Made by a program: the position numbers and the translations under genes. The notes under the pieces were generated by a model that was not told the origin of the DNA, did not search any database, and saw only the letters and a program-made list of their open reading frames with translations. From assembly GCF_000169455.1 (NCBI RefSeq), contig NZ_AAYC01000001.1, positions 458,001 to 522,000 on the forward strand: 64,000 bases of DNA, written 5' to 3'. Each line of letters starts with the position of its first letter. Positions within the stretch are counted from its first letter, which is position 1. This DNA comes from Roseobacter sp. SK209-2-6 (GTDB lineage: Bacteria; Pseudomonadota; Alphaproteobacteria; Rhodobacterales; Rhodobacteraceae). Of the stretch, positions 34,210-44,415 are shown in pieces.

Positions 34210-35313
34210 ATGTTCACAGTATTTCCAAATGCGCGTATTGCGCCTTCACCTTTCTACGATGCATGCGTCGCAGAGGGAATGGTGTCTGCCTCGATCTATA
34301 ACAGCATGGTCATGCCCTCCTCGTTTGGGGACAAGGATGCTGAGTATTGGCGGGTGATCGAAGGCGTCTCTCAATGGGATGTCAGCGTCCAGCGCCAAGT
34401 GCAGTTGAAAGGGCCAGATGCCGCCAAACTGGCGCAGGCGATCTCGGCCCGGGACTTATCGAAATGCCAGATTGGTCAAGGGAAATATGCGCCAGTTTGC
34501 AATTACAAAGGCACGGTAATCAACGACCCGGTTGTGATGAAGCTGGACGAAGATTTGTTCTGGCTGTCGATCGCTGATAGCGATATCTGGCTTTGGTCCA
34601 CGGCCATTGGCGCCGAACGCGGTCTGGATGTCGAGATCTGCGATCCTGGTGTTTCACCCATGGCTTTGCAAGGTCCCCGCGCCGAAGAGGTCGTCGCCGA
34701 TGTGCTCGGGGAATGGGTGCATAACATCCGGTATTTCTGGTTCAAGGAAACCCAGGTCGAGGGCATTCCTATTGTCGTACAACGGGCCGGGTATTCCAAA
34801 CAGGGCGGCTTCGAAATCTACCTGCGTGACAGCTCAAAAGGTACCGCACTTTGGAACATCTTTAAAGAAGCGGGTCAGCCCTATGGGATCGGGCCAGGCA
34901 GTCCGCAAACAGCAGAACGGACCGAAAGCGGGCTGCTTTCTGTTGGCAGCGACACGGACGCAACGACCAACCCCTTTGAAGTCCGTCTCGGAAAATTCAC
35001 CGATATTGACTTGGAGGGAGATGTCGTCGGCCTGCCTGCATTGCGTCAGATTTCAGAGGCTGGGCCAAAACGTCACCAATTGGGCCTTGTACTTGAAGGC
35101 AAAGACCCGGCGCCTTTGGGTTTCACTTGGGATGAAATCTACAAAGACGGAGCAAAAGTCGGCGACATGACCAACTGTATTTGGTCGCCGCGCATGAAGG
35201 CCAATATCGGCTATGCGCTGATCTCTGCCGATCTCATGCCAGGACAGGAAGTCGCCGTAGTTCGAAATGGAGTCTCGGTCTCTGCAAATCTGGTTGATCT
35301 GCCGTTTTTGTGA
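34210..35313 (+). CDS. DmdA-like folate-dependent demethylase (GcvT superfamily)
   Basis: The protein has 367 residues, the length of DmdA, the dimethylsulfoniopropionate demethylase. The order of motifs follows DmdA: IFPxxR-like opening (VFPNARIAPSPF), SIYNSMVMPSSF, QWDVSVQRQV, INDPVVMKL, MALQGPRAEE, GYSKQGGFEIYLRD (GcvT has TGExGFEI here) and ERTESGLLSVGSDT before the C-terminal barrel. It should move a methyl group from an S, N or O atom to tetrahydrofolate. Whether the donor is DMSP is open: the partner genes encode 2-oxoacid oxidation, not the DMSP route (DmdBCD). Confidence 0.82.
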   Translation: MFTVFPNARIAPSPFYDACVAEGMVSASIYNSMVMPSSFGDKDAEYWRVIEGVSQWDVSVQRQVQLKGPDAAKLAQAISARDLSKCQIGQGKYAPVCNYKGTVINDPVVMKLDEDLFWLSIADSDIWLWSTAIGAERGLDVEICDPGVSPMALQGPRAEEVVADVLGEWVHNIRYFWFKETQVEGIPIVVQRAGYSKQGGFEIYLRDSSKGTALWNIFKEAGQPYGIGPGSPQTAERTESGLLSVGSDTDATTNPFEVRLGKFTDIDLEGDVVGLPALRQISEAGPKRHQLGLVLEGKDPAPLGFTWDEIYKDGAKVGDMTNCIWSPRMKANIGYALISADLMPGQEVAVVRNGVSVSANLVDLPFL

Positions 35314-35371
35314 CCGAAACCGACCCAGCCCACCGTTTCGCACTAGAAAACCAGCCAAGGGGGCATAGCCT

Positions 35372-38300
35372 GTGCCAAAAGACACTGCCGATTTTTCAGA
35401 CATCTCGCTTTCGGACAAGTACAACCTTGACGCGGATCGCGCCTATATGACGGGCACACAGGCACTGGTGCGGTTGTGCCTTATGCAATCGGAATATGAT
35501 CGTTCGGCTGGGTTAAAGACTCGCGGGTTCGTCACAGGCTATCGCGGCTCACCTCTTGGCGATGTGGACCGGCAGTTTTCGAGTGCTGGCAAATGGCTGG
35601 ACGAAGCGGGTGTGGTATTTCAAGAAGGTTTGAACGAAGACCTTGCTGCCACAGCTGTTTGGGGCACCCAGCAAGTCAATATGCGCGGCGAAGGCACTTG
35701 CGACGATGTCTTTGCTCTCTGGTATGGCAAGGGTCCAGGTGTTGATCGTTCGGGGGACGTGTTCCGGCATGCCAACTTGGCAGGCACCTCCGGCAATGGA
35801 GGTGTTCTGGCGCTGTTGGGTGATGATCATACCTGCGAAAGCTCCACCACCTGCCACCAAAGCGAATATGCTTTACTTGACGCGATGATGCCGGTGCTGA
35901 ACCCGGCGAATATCGAAGAAATTCTTAGCTTTGGCCTGCACGGTTGGGCATTGAGCCGATACGCGGGGCTATGGGTTGGTCTGAAATGCGTCAAAGACAA
36001 TGTGGAAAGCAGCGGTTCGGTCACTATCCCGCAAGGGTTTGCACCTCAAACGCCTGATTTTGACCTGCCGCCCGGCGGGTTGAGCATCCGGGCGAACGAT
36101 GACCGCCATGATCAGGAAAGCAGACTCCATCAGCACAAGCTGGATGCGGCACGCGCATATGCCCGGTCAAATATGCTGGATCGTGTTGAATTTTCAGGCG
36201 GCAAGTCCCCTAAAATCGGTGTCATCAGTACTGGCAAAAGCTGGATGGACCTGGTCACAGCAATGACAATACTGGGCATTGATTCCACCCGTGCTGAAGA
36301 GATCTGCCTCGCGACTTACAAAGTCGGCATGGTCTGGCCGCTTGAACCTCAAGGCCTCAAGGCCTTTGCGGCGGGCCTCGACACATTGATCGTCGTGGAG
36401 GAAAAACGAGGCCTGATCGAGACCCAAGTGCGCGAAATCCTCTATGGCTCCTCAAATGCTCCGATGATTTTCGGAAAACGGGATGAGGTTGGACAACGGT
36501 TATTTCCCGAAGAAGGTGCTTTGGACGCGGTGATGATCGCCCGTGCATTGGCTCCACGTTTGCCAGGAATCGATGGACCAGCTGCCTTGCGCAAATATGA
36601 CAGGAGCGCACCGCCAAACCTGTCAGCCAAGCGGACACCATATTTCTGTGCAGGCTGCCCCCACAATAGCTCCACCGTGCTCCCGCATGATGCGCGCGCC
36701 TATGCAGGCATCGGCTGTCACTGGATGAGCCAAGCAATGGACCGCTCTACCGAGGGCTATACACAAATGGGCGGTGAAGGCGCCAACTGGATCGGAGAAG
36801 CACCATTCTCAGCCCGCAAGCATGTGTTCCAGAATCTCGGTGACGGCACCTACAACCATTCGGGGCTGATGGCGATCCGCGCGACTGTCGCATCAGGCGT
36901 CAACATGACCTTCAAGATCCTCTACAATGACGCAGTCGCCATGACTGGCGGGCAAACGCATGAGGGCGGCCTGTCCCCCTATCAGATCGCTGCTGAGGTT
37001 TTGGCTGCAGGGGTCAGCCGACTTGAAATCATCTCAGATGAACCTGAAACGGTCGACTGCTCAAAATTTACAACCGTCTCAAAGGTTCACCACCGAGATA
37101 ATCTCAATGCTATTCAGTTGGAATTGGCTGCAACCCAGGGCGTCTCTGCGCTGATCTACATTCAAACCTGTGCCACTGAGAAACGCCGCCGCCGCAAGCG
37201 GGGCTTGATGGAAGCATCAACAAAGCGGGTGATCATCAACCCTGAGGTCTGCGAAGGCTGCGGCGATTGTGGTATTCAATCCAACTGTGTAGCGATTGCG
37301 CCTTTGAGTACCTCTTTGGGTACCAAACGGGTGATTGACCAATCCAGCTGCAATCAGGATTTTTCTTGTATCAAAGGGTTTTGTCCCAGCTTTGTGGAAA
37401 TCGAAGGCGGTGCTTTGCGCAAAGCTGCCAAGGACATCTCCTTTCCCAGCGAGGTGCCCGAACCTTTGAATTTGCCCAATCTCGATACCCCTTTCAGCAT
37501 CCTATTGACGGGGGTTGGCGGCACGGGCGTGGTGACTATTGGGGCGCTTTTGGCCATGGGTGCCCATCTTGAGGGCAAAGGAGCCGGTGTCATCGACATG
37601 GCTGGCCTTGCGCAAAAGGGCGGCGCCGTGACTTGCCATATCCGCATTGCAGCACAGCCAGAAGACATCAAAGCGATCCGTATCGCGCAGGCCAGCGCTG
37701 ATCTTATGCTTGCCTGCGATGCTTTGACTGGAGCCGATGTGCCCGCAATCACCTTACTCAAGGATGACGGGTGGATCATCGCGAATCGCGATTTGATGAC
37801 CACCGGGGCCTTTGCTCGAGACCGGAATTTCAGCTTGCCCTCGGATGAAATCATCGGCGCGTTAGAAGCGGCTGTTCCTGCTGGCCATGCCATGACCGTG
37901 AATGCGTCAGAGATTGCTGAACGGATTTTGGGCGACACAATCGGTGCCAATTCATTCTTGCTGGGAGCAGCGTGGCAAAAGGGGCAGATACCGGTGTCGA
38001 AGCCTGCGCTGTATCGTGCGATTGAATTGAACGGTGTTTCGATTGAATTCAACAAAGCTGCATTTGAATGGGGTCGGGCTTGGGCGTATGACCCCGCACG
38101 CATTGAGCCATCTGGCAAACAGATGGCGGAGGGGACGCATATTGAGGCTTTGCCCTCTCTCATAGAGGATCGGGTGAACCGTCTGACCGCTTATCAAAAC
38201 GCCCGGTACGGCGAGACCTACCGCCAGTTCGTGGAGCAGTTCAGCTCCTTGGACAAGAATCCGAAGAAACAGCTCTCTGTCACCGTGGCCAGAAACCTGT

Positions 38301-38806
38301 TCAAGCTGATGGCCTACAAGGACGAATACGAAGTCGCCCGGTTGTTGACTGATAGCAGTTTTGAGGCACGGATTGCTGAGCAATTCGAGGGCGACTACGC
38401 CATCATCTATCAATTGGCACCGCCAATGTTGCCCGGCAGAACAACTGCAACTGGCAGACCGAAGAAACGCAGCTTTGGCTCCTGGGTAAGGCCAGCGATG
38501 CACATTCTGAAACAAGGCAAGGTTTTACGCGGCACGGTTTTTGATCCGATGGGCAGAACGCAAGAACGTCAGCGAGAACGCGCCCTGATCACACAGTACC
38601 GCGACGATATCATCAAATATGCCTCTAACCCGCAGACAGCTGCGTTGGACCAACTGCTTCAGCTCGCCGCTTTGCCTGACCAAATTCGAGGTTTTGGCCC
38701 GGTCAAAGAGGCGTCGATGGTACAGGCCGCTGAAGCACGCGCTTCCCTCATTTCAGAATTGGCAGGTGCGAACGCCACCAGCGCTAACACGCTCAACGGC
38801 GCTTGA
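35372..38806 (+). CDS. Indolepyruvate ferredoxin oxidoreductase, fused single chain
   Basis: The protein has 1144 residues. The first ~600 hold the alpha-type and TPP-binding parts (GYRGSPLGDVD, LNEDLAATAVWGTQQ, CAGCPHN, GIGCHWM, NLGDGTYNHSG). A Cys-rich segment near 620-675 (CEGCGDCGIQSNC and CNQDFSCIKGFCP) binds iron-sulfur clusters. Residues ~710-900 form the gamma domain (GVGGTGVVTIGALLAMG), and the end is a DUF6537-type region. It oxidatively decarboxylates aryl or branched 2-oxoacids to acyl-CoA. The start is a GTG eight bases after AAGGGGG. The natural electron acceptor is unclear. Confidence 0.92.
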   Translation: MPKDTADFSDISLSDKYNLDADRAYMTGTQALVRLCLMQSEYDRSAGLKTRGFVTGYRGSPLGDVDRQFSSAGKWLDEAGVVFQEGLNEDLAATAVWGTQQVNMRGEGTCDDVFALWYGKGPGVDRSGDVFRHANLAGTSGNGGVLALLGDDHTCESSTTCHQSEYALLDAMMPVLNPANIEEILSFGLHGWALSRYAGLWVGLKCVKDNVESSGSVTIPQGFAPQTPDFDLPPGGLSIRANDDRHDQESRLHQHKLDAARAYARSNMLDRVEFSGGKSPKIGVISTGKSWMDLVTAMTILGIDSTRAEEICLATYKVGMVWPLEPQGLKAFAAGLDTLIVVEEKRGLIETQVREILYGSSNAPMIFGKRDEVGQRLFPEEGALDAVMIARALAPRLPGIDGPAALRKYDRSAPPNLSAKRTPYFCAGCPHNSSTVLPHDARAYAGIGCHWMSQAMDRSTEGYTQMGGEGANWIGEAPFSARKHVFQNLGDGTYNHSGLMAIRATVASGVNMTFKILYNDAVAMTGGQTHEGGLSPYQIAAEVLAAGVSRLEIISDEPETVDCSKFTTVSKVHHRDNLNAIQLELAATQGVSALIYIQTCATEKRRRRKRGLMEASTKRVIINPEVCEGCGDCGIQSNCVAIAPLSTSLGTKRVIDQSSCNQDFSCIKGFCPSFVEIEGGALRKAAKDISFPSEVPEPLNLPNLDTPFSILLTGVGGTGVVTIGALLAMGAHLEGKGAGVIDMAGLAQKGGAVTCHIRIAAQPEDIKAIRIAQASADLMLACDALTGADVPAITLLKDDGWIIANRDLMTTGAFARDRNFSLPSDEIIGALEAAVPAGHAMTVNASEIAERILGDTIGANSFLLGAAWQKGQIPVSKPALYRAIELNGVSIEFNKAAFEWGRAWAYDPARIEPSGKQMAEGTHIEALPSLIEDRVNRLTAYQNARYGETYRQFVEQFSSLDKNPKKQLSVTVARNLFKLMAYKDEYEVARLLTDSSFEARIAEQFEGDYAIIYQLAPPMLPGRTTATGRPKKRSFGSWVRPAMHILKQGKVLRGTVFDPMGRTQERQRERALITQYRDDIIKYASNPQTAALDQLLQLAALPDQIRGFGPVKEASMVQAAEARASLISELAGANATSANTLNGA

Positions 38807-38821
38807 GAAAGGGACCCCAAG

Positions 38822-40195
38822 ATGTCAGTAGAAAAAGCCATCGAGCGTCTGTCGCAGAGGTTTGGGGCGCAGCTAAGCGTCTCGCTGCCGGTGCGGCGTC
38901 AGCATGGACAGAACGAATCTCATTTCGACGAAGCTCTGCCCGATGCGGTCGTGTTTGTGGAAAATACCCAGGATGTCAGCGATCTTCTGCGCATCTGCAA
39001 CGCGGAAAATTGTCCTGTCACACCTTGGGGTGCGGGCACCGCTTTGGAAGGTCAGCACCTGCCGGTATTTGGCGGCATCTCTTTGAACATGATGGCACTC
39101 AACCAGATAGTTGAAATCAGCCCCGAAGACATGCGCGTCACAGTCCAGCCCGGCATGACGCGCATGTCCCTGAATGAAGAGTTGCGGGCGACGGGATTGT
39201 TCTTTTCTGTCGATCCCGGCGCGGATGCCTCGATTGGCGGAATGCTGGCGACCCGTGCTTCAGGTACGACAACAGTGCGGTACGGAACGATAGCCGACAA
39301 TGTACTGGCGCTTGAGGTGGCACTGGCAGACGGTCAGATTATCCGTACCGGTACCCATGCGCAAAAATCAGCGGCAGGATACGATTTGACGGCCTTGATG
39401 GTCGGATCCGAAGGAACGCTGGGTGTCATTACCGAAGCAACGCTGCGTCTGCATGGTGTTGCCGAAGCCGTATCGGCAGCCTCTTGCGCATTCGAAACCA
39501 TTTCAGATGCAGTTCAAACCGTGATGTTGACCATGCAGATGGGTGTTCCAATAGCCCGTATTGAATTGCTGGATGAAAGCTACATTGAGGCGGTGAACGC
39601 AAATGCAAACCTTGGCCTTCCGGCGAAAACGCATCTGTTCTTTGAATTTCACGGCTCCGAAACCGGTGTGTGTGAGCAGGCAGAAACCGTCAGGGGCATT
39701 GCGGAAGAGTTCGGCGGCGGGGTTTTCACCTGGTCCGCAAACACGGATGCACGCAAGGCCCTATGGAAGGCGCGGCACAGCGCATATGAAGCGATGATGG
39801 CACAGTATCCCGGCCATACATCATTGGTAACTGATATCTGTGTACCAGTCTCAAAACTGGCTGCAGCCATCGAATTTGCCCGGCATGAGATTGCGGACTC
39901 CTCGATCAACGGCGCAATCGTTGGTCACGTCGGTGACGGCAACTTCCACGCGCAACTGATGCTGAGAGAAGGTTCGCAGGATGACCTTACGGAAGCCAAG
40001 CGTCTAGCCGATCTAATTGCTGAGTTCGCGCTGCAGCATCGTGGAACCGTCACGGGCGAACACGGAGTAGGTCTTGGGAAGCAACAGCTTTTGTCGCTTG
40101 AACACGGTGGTGCTGTAGATGTCATGCGTGCGGTGAAATCGCAACTTGACCCTAGAAACATCCTAAACCCCGGCAAGATTTTTGAAAACGCTTAA
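38822..40195 (+). CDS. FAD-linked 2-hydroxyacid dehydrogenase, GlcD/D-lactate dehydrogenase type
   Basis: The protein has 457 residues. The PCMH FAD domain shows PWGAGTALEGQ, VDPGADASIGGMLATRASGTTTVRYG and GSEGTLGVITEATL; the C-terminal oxidase cap has GHVGDGNFHAQL, with His ligands, and TGEHGVGLGKQQ. It oxidises a D-2-hydroxyacid to the 2-oxoacid. It follows the ferredoxin oxidoreductase gene by 15 bases, and its product, a 2-oxoacid, is the type of substrate that enzyme takes. The two steps make a short hydroxyacid-to-acyl-CoA route. Confidence 0.9.
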   Translation: MSVEKAIERLSQRFGAQLSVSLPVRRQHGQNESHFDEALPDAVVFVENTQDVSDLLRICNAENCPVTPWGAGTALEGQHLPVFGGISLNMMALNQIVEISPEDMRVTVQPGMTRMSLNEELRATGLFFSVDPGADASIGGMLATRASGTTTVRYGTIADNVLALEVALADGQIIRTGTHAQKSAAGYDLTALMVGSEGTLGVITEATLRLHGVAEAVSAASCAFETISDAVQTVMLTMQMGVPIARIELLDESYIEAVNANANLGLPAKTHLFFEFHGSETGVCEQAETVRGIAEEFGGGVFTWSANTDARKALWKARHSAYEAMMAQYPGHTSLVTDICVPVSKLAAAIEFARHEIADSSINGAIVGHVGDGNFHAQLMLREGSQDDLTEAKRLADLIAEFALQHRGTVTGEHGVGLGKQQLLSLEHGGAVDVMRAVKSQLDPRNILNPGKIFENA

Positions 40196-40582
40196 CGCGC
40201 AGCGCATTCAATTTGGACCCGTATCTTGCAGGCGCAAATTCAAGGTAGCTTGACACTCAACGGGGCTCCTTACGAAGCCAGTTTGTGTCATCCATTTGAA
40301 TTTCGCCAAGACTGACCGGAAAGCTCACGCTTGCGACAATTGCATATGGAATGCAGTTCACTCGGTGAGTGCTTAGGACAGGGAGCTATCCGCGTTGCAA
40401 CGAAAAGACGGTTGAGATCTCGGTATCATCGTGGCTTTGATTGACCGCTCTGACGACAGAGGTTGCGATGCAAAAATGAGCGAGCCGCATCCGCAATCGA
40501 ATGCTGCGACAGAGAACAACCAGAAGCGCAATGGCAGCAGTGTCCGCCGTGCTGACTTCCTCGGTGTTCAACTGCGATTGAC
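40196..40582. other. Gene-poor stretch at the right edge of the accessory region
   Basis: About 390 bases lie between the FAD oxidase and the DUF2244 gene. A 61-codon minus-strand frame (40386-40571) has no ribosome site or recognisable product. No terminator or repeat stands out. Like the stretch at 17.6-18.1 kb it marks a return to core genes. Confidence 0.5.
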
Positions 40583-41059
40583 CTAAAAGAACTTGGCCAG
40601 TTCCTGGAACAGTTCCTTCCGCTCCTCCTCGGACAAGAAAGCGCCGATTTCCACCTCTCGGCCATTTCCCTTTAGCGTGACGTAGTTCGGGACCGGGCCG
40701 CCTTCAGCATGCAGCTCAGCCCGGGTCCAGTAGCGGTTGCATTGCCAGCTTTGAGAGGAGCCATCGGCATTGCGCCGCTCCAGCTGGGCGTTGTCTTCGG
40801 TCAGTGTCAGAACCTCCAGGATCTGACCATCGCGGCGGTTGCGGTCCAGCGCGTATTTCATGCCAAAAAGCGCCAGCAGCAGAAACGGCAAAAGCGCCCA
40901 GAGGAGCGGCGAGCCCAGCAGCGGCAGTAGCGGCAGCGTGATCAAAAGCCCCGTCACAGAGAGAAACCGCGCATAGCCCCGGGGCCGCAATGATTGATGC
41001 GGCCAGAGATGCAGCTCTTTGCGGGTGTCGTCTTCTGATGGCATCCAAGCATAGGGCAT
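40583..41059 (-). CDS. DUF2244 membrane protein
   Basis: The protein has 158 residues. Two adjacent membrane segments (ARFLSVTGLLITLPLLPLLG and LLWALLPFLLLALFGM) are followed by a soluble C-terminal domain with LERRNADGSSQSWQCNRYW and FLSEEERKELFQEL, the DUF2244 plan. Its function is unknown; members often sit by cytochrome oxidase genes, as here, which hints at respiratory-complex assembly or copper handling. The ATG lies at 41059. It follows ctaD on the same strand but beyond a terminator. Confidence 0.85.
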   Translation of the reverse strand: MPYAWMPSEDDTRKELHLWPHQSLRPRGYARFLSVTGLLITLPLLPLLGSPLLWALLPFLLLALFGMKYALDRNRRDGQILEVLTLTEDNAQLERRNADGSSQSWQCNRYWTRAELHAEGGPVPNYVTLKGNGREVEIGAFLSEEERKELFQELAKFF

Positions 41060-41194
41060 GGTTCGAAGGGTTTCTTGAACAAAAAACAGGATTGCGGCGC
41101 CTATCCGGCGCGACCACAGCGAGTAGATCTCAGGGAAAATATGAACCTTTGATGCAGGAATTCAAGCGCTTCTCTTGGCGCGTTTTGCCGCAAG

Positions 41195-41233
41195 AAAAAG
41201 GCCCCGAAGCATCTGCTCCGGGGCCTTCTTTTT
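41195..41233. terminator. Bidirectional intrinsic terminator after ctaD
   Basis: A perfect 9-bp stem (AAGGCCCCG/CGGGGCCTT, 12-nt loop) has U-rich tracts on both sides (A-run on the left, CTTTTT on the right). It lies 22 bases past the ctaD stop. Confidence 0.85.
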
Positions 41234-41248
41234 AGTCTTTAGCATCCC

Positions 41249-42922
41249 TTAGTGAGAGTGGGACTTGTCCCAGTCTTCCTGCTTGGGCAGGATTTCAAAG
41301 GTGTGCTCTGGCGGTGGAGAGGGCAGGGTCCACTCCAGGGTATCCGCATATTCGTTCCAGTAGTTGTTCTGGGTGACGCGGGCGCCGCGCAGCAGTGAAT
41401 AGATCACCACGCCGAAGAACAGGATGAAGGAAGCGAAGGAAATGAACGCGCCATAGGACGAGATCTTGTTCCAGTAAGCAAAACCCTCTGGGTAGTCGAT
41501 GTAGCGACGTGGCATGCCCTGACGGCCCAGGAAGTGCTGGGGGAAGAAAGTCAGGTTGGCACCGATGAAGAACATCCAGAAGTGAATCTGTGCGCCCAGC
41601 TCGTTGTACTGACGGCCAGTCATCTTGCCGAAGTAGAAGTAGATGCCGGAGAAGATCGCAAAGACCGCGCCCAAGCTCATCACGTAGTGGAAGTGCGCCA
41701 CAACATAGTAGGTGTCGTGATAGGCACGGTCCACAGCGGCCTGGGACAGAACCACGCCGGTTACACCGCCAACGGTGAACAGGAACAGGAAGCCAAAGGC
41801 AAACATCATCGGTGCTTTGAACTCGATCGAGCCCTGCCACATGGTTGCGATCCAGGAGAAGACCTTAACGCCGGTGGGCACCGCGATGACCATGGTGGCC
41901 AACATGAAGTAGGCCTGTTGGTTCAGCGACATGCCAACGGTGTACATGTGGTGTGCCCAAACGACAAAGCCCAGAACACCAATCGCGATGATCGCCCAAA
42001 CCATTGGCAGGTAGCCAAAGACGGGCTTGCGCGAGAAGGTGGCGATGACGTGAGAGATGATACCAAAGCCAGGCAGGATCACGATGTAAACTTCGGGGTG
42101 ACCAAAGAACCACAGGATGTGCTGGTAGAGGATCGGGTCGCCGCCGCCTGCGGGATCAAAGAAGGTGAAGCCAAAGTTGCGGTCCATCAGCAGCATGGTG
42201 ATCGCGCCCGCCAGAACCGGCAGGGACAGAAGGATCAGCCAGGAGGTGACAAAGATCGACCAGCTAAACAGCGGCACCTTGAACAGGGTCATGCCGGGGG
42301 CACGCATGTTCAGGAATGTGGTGATCATGTTGATCGCACCCAGGATCGAGGAGGCGCCGGAGACGTGCACCGCAAAGATCGCCAGATCCATCGAGAAGCC
42401 GCCCTCGGAAGTGGAAAGCGGCGGGTAGAGAACCCAGCCCACGCCTGAACCGGCCTGATCGTTGCCGCCAGGTGCCAGAACCGAAGCCACGGCCAGGGAG
42501 GTGCCTGCAACATAGAGCCAGAAGGAGAGGTTGTTCATCCGCGGGAAGGCCATGTCCGGTGCACCGATCTGCAGCGGCATGAAGTAGTTGCCAAAACCGC
42601 CAAACAGCGCCGGGATAACCACGAAGAACATCATCAGGATGCCATGCGCGGTGATCAGCACGTTCCAGAGGTGACCGTTCGGAGTACATTCGGCAGAGGC
42701 GTCAGCGAAGAAACGCGCCCCTTCCATACACATGTACTGAACGCCGGGATCCATCAGTTCAAGCCGCATATAGACGGTGAACGCGACGGAGATGAAACCA
42801 ACAATCGCCGAAACGATCAGGTAGAGAATGCCGATATCCTTATGGTTCGTGCTCATGAACCAGCGGGTGAAAAAGCCCCGCTCGTCTTCGTGGCCGTGAC
42901 CATGAATGGCTGCGTCTGCCAT
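41249..42922 (-). CDS. ctaD: Cytochrome c oxidase subunit I (aa3 type)
   Basis: The protein has 557 residues with twelve membrane helices. It holds the low-spin heme a ligands, and the binuclear centre is marked by [16 protein letters not shown] (HisTyr-crosslink helix and CuB ligand), [10 protein letters not shown] (two CuB His) and [11 protein letters not shown] (heme a3 and heme a His). It reduces oxygen to water while pumping protons. Subunits II and III are not in the window; ctaD standing alone is usual in Rhodobacterales. The start has AGGAGG upstream. Confidence 0.97.
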   Translation of the reverse strand: MADAAIHGHGHEDERGFFTRWFMSTNHKDIGILYLIVSAIVGFISVAFTVYMRLELMDPGVQYMCMEGARFFADASAECTPNGHLWNVLITAHGILMMFFVVIPALFGGFGNYFMPLQIGAPDMAFPRMNNLSFWLYVAGTSLAVASVLAPGGNDQAGSGVGWVLYPPLSTSEGGFSMDLAIFAVHVSGASSILGAINMITTFLNMRAPGMTLFKVPLFSWSIFVTSWLILLSLPVLAGAITMLLMDRNFGFTFFDPAGGGDPILYQHILWFFGHPEVYIVILPGFGIISHVIATFSRKPVFGYLPMVWAIIAIGVLGFVVWAHHMYTVGMSLNQQAYFMLATMVIAVPTGVKVFSWIATMWQGSIEFKAPMMFAFGFLFLFTVGGVTGVVLSQAAVDRAYHDTYYVVAHFHYVMSLGAVFAIFSGIYFYFGKMTGRQYNELGAQIHFWMFFIGANLTFFPQHFLGRQGMPRRYIDYPEGFAYWNKISSYGAFISFASFILFFGVVIYSLLRGARVTQNNYWNEYADTLEWTLPSPPPEHTFEILPKQEDWDKSHSH

Positions 42923-43165
42923 TTAGGTGCCTCCTGTTGCATAACTTCGGGCCGTGCGGAAAGACTCCGGGCGGCCTCAGACTCACCCGCGGTTTTAGAG
43001 TGTGGGCTTTGGGCCTTCAATGGCGGAGTTTGATCTGGATCAAGAATAATTGTCGCGGGGGCTTGTTTTGAGTGCTTGACGCCGCGTTTGCAGCCCTTTT
43101 TGCGTCGAATTGCTTGTGCCGCACTGCGGCATTCTTGCATCGTCACCTCAGAGGAGGAACGCACA

Positions 43166-43918
43166 ATGGCATTTCACTACGTGACTACCGAGGAAGCACA
43201 GGCCGCAGAAGGCCTGCGGGCTATTGTCGTGGGGGGTATTCCCAGCCCCTGGGGTGAGGCCATGAAGGCTATGTTTCACGTCAAAGGACTGGAGTGGCAG
43301 GCGGTGCGGCTGGATCAGCGCGACCCAAACCAGGGGAGCTGGGCCGGTGAGGTCAGCGCGCCCGTAGTCTTCTGGCAAGACGAGGCGCCCGTATCGGATG
43401 CCCTGGGGATCCTGACCCTCTGTGAGCGGTTGGCGCCAGATCCTGGTTTGGTGCCGCAAGAGCATCGCGAAATCATAGAAAAGGCCGTGATGCGTTTGGC
43501 CGGGCCCGGTGGCCTTGGCTGGCAGCGACGACTGCAGCAAGTGCATGCGGGTCTTAGTGGTGAGGCAGGGTTCCATCCAAAGATTGCACAGTATCTGGGT
43601 CACAAATACGGCTATAGCCCCGAAGCGGGTGAGGCCGCTGAGGGTGAAATCTGCCGAATGCTGAGTGAGTTTGCGGAAATGCTGCCTGAGGGGGGGGATT
43701 ACTTTATCAGCGGACAATTCACAGCGGTGGATATCTACGCAGCTGCCTTCATGGCGCTCTTTGCGCCGCTGCCGGAAGCGGAGTGCGCTATGCACCCGGT
43801 GACTCGATCAGTTTTTGAAACGCTCACACCCTCAATAGAGGCCGCGCTGGCTCCAAAGCTCTTGGCGCATCGGGATCGTATCTATCGAACACATCTGGAG
43901 TTGCCGCTGCAACTCTAG
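43166..43918 (+). CDS. Glutathione S-transferase-like protein
   Basis: The protein has 250 residues. The N-terminal thioredoxin-like part has AIVVGGIPSPWGEAMKAMFHVKGLEW and APVVFWQDEAPVSDALGIL, where VSDA replaces the usual ESxA glutathione-binding Ser region. The C-terminal half is helical with ISGQFTAVDIYAAAFMA, the GST-C cap. The catalytic residue is not obvious, so activity toward glutathione is uncertain. GAGGAGG precedes the ATG at 43166. It diverges from ctaD. Confidence 0.7.
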   Translation: MAFHYVTTEEAQAAEGLRAIVVGGIPSPWGEAMKAMFHVKGLEWQAVRLDQRDPNQGSWAGEVSAPVVFWQDEAPVSDALGILTLCERLAPDPGLVPQEHREIIEKAVMRLAGPGGLGWQRRLQQVHAGLSGEAGFHPKIAQYLGHKYGYSPEAGEAAEGEICRMLSEFAEMLPEGGDYFISGQFTAVDIYAAAFMALFAPLPEAECAMHPVTRSVFETLTPSIEAALAPKLLAHRDRIYRTHLELPLQL

Positions 43919-43989
43919 CAGCTGCATGCTTGACCTGGTGGGCGCAAGCGGTCAGAACTCTCGCGACCCGAAAAAAAGGAGACATGATC

Positions 43990-44415
43990 ATGACGGCCTA
44001 TGATCCTGAAAACATCTTTGCGAAAATCCTGCGGGAGGAGATCCCCTCCATACGGGTCTATGAAGATGATGCGACATTGGCTTTCATGGATATCATGCCC
44101 CGTTCGGATGGCCATCTGCTGGTGATCCCCAAAACGCCTTGCCGCAATGTTTTGGATGCCAGCCCGGAGCAACTCAGCGCGGTTATGTTGACCGTTCAAA
44201 AGCTGGGTCAGGCCGTGCTCAAAGCTTTTGACGCGGACGGGGTTACCATCCAGCAGTTCAATGAAGCCGCCGGCGGACAGGAGGTCTTCCATCTGCATTT
44301 TCATGTGCTGCCCCGTCATGAGGGTCTCAGCCTGCGCGCACCCGGAAAGATGGGAGATATGGAGGCAATCGCTGCCCATGCCGAAGAAATCCGCACCTCT
44401 CTTGCGATGACGTAA
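43990..44415 (+). CDS. HIT-family nucleotide-binding hydrolase
   Basis: The protein has 141 residues. FAKILREEIPSIRVYEDD begins the fold, and VFHLHFHVLPR is the HxHxH active site of the HINT branch. Such enzymes remove AMP from aminoacyl or lysyl adenylates and other phosphoramidates. Two in-frame ATGs lie near 43984; the one at 43990 has the better spacing from AAGGA. The reading frame follows the GST-like gene after 71 bases. Confidence 0.9.
   Translation: MTAYDPENIFAKILREEIPSIRVYEDDATLAFMDIMPRSDGHLLVIPKTPCRNVLDASPEQLSAVMLTVQKLGQAVLKAFDADGVTIQQFNEAAGGQEVFHLHFHVLPRHEGLSLRAPGKMGDMEAIAAHAEEIRTSLAMT

Noticed and set aside
40386-40571. A 61-codon minus-strand frame before the DUF2244 gene
   Set aside because: No ribosome site, no family and no coding pattern.
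41534-42448. A 304-codon open frame antisense to ctaD
   Set aside because: Its product is rich in Asp, His and Gln as expected from reading membrane-protein codons backwards; it has no family.
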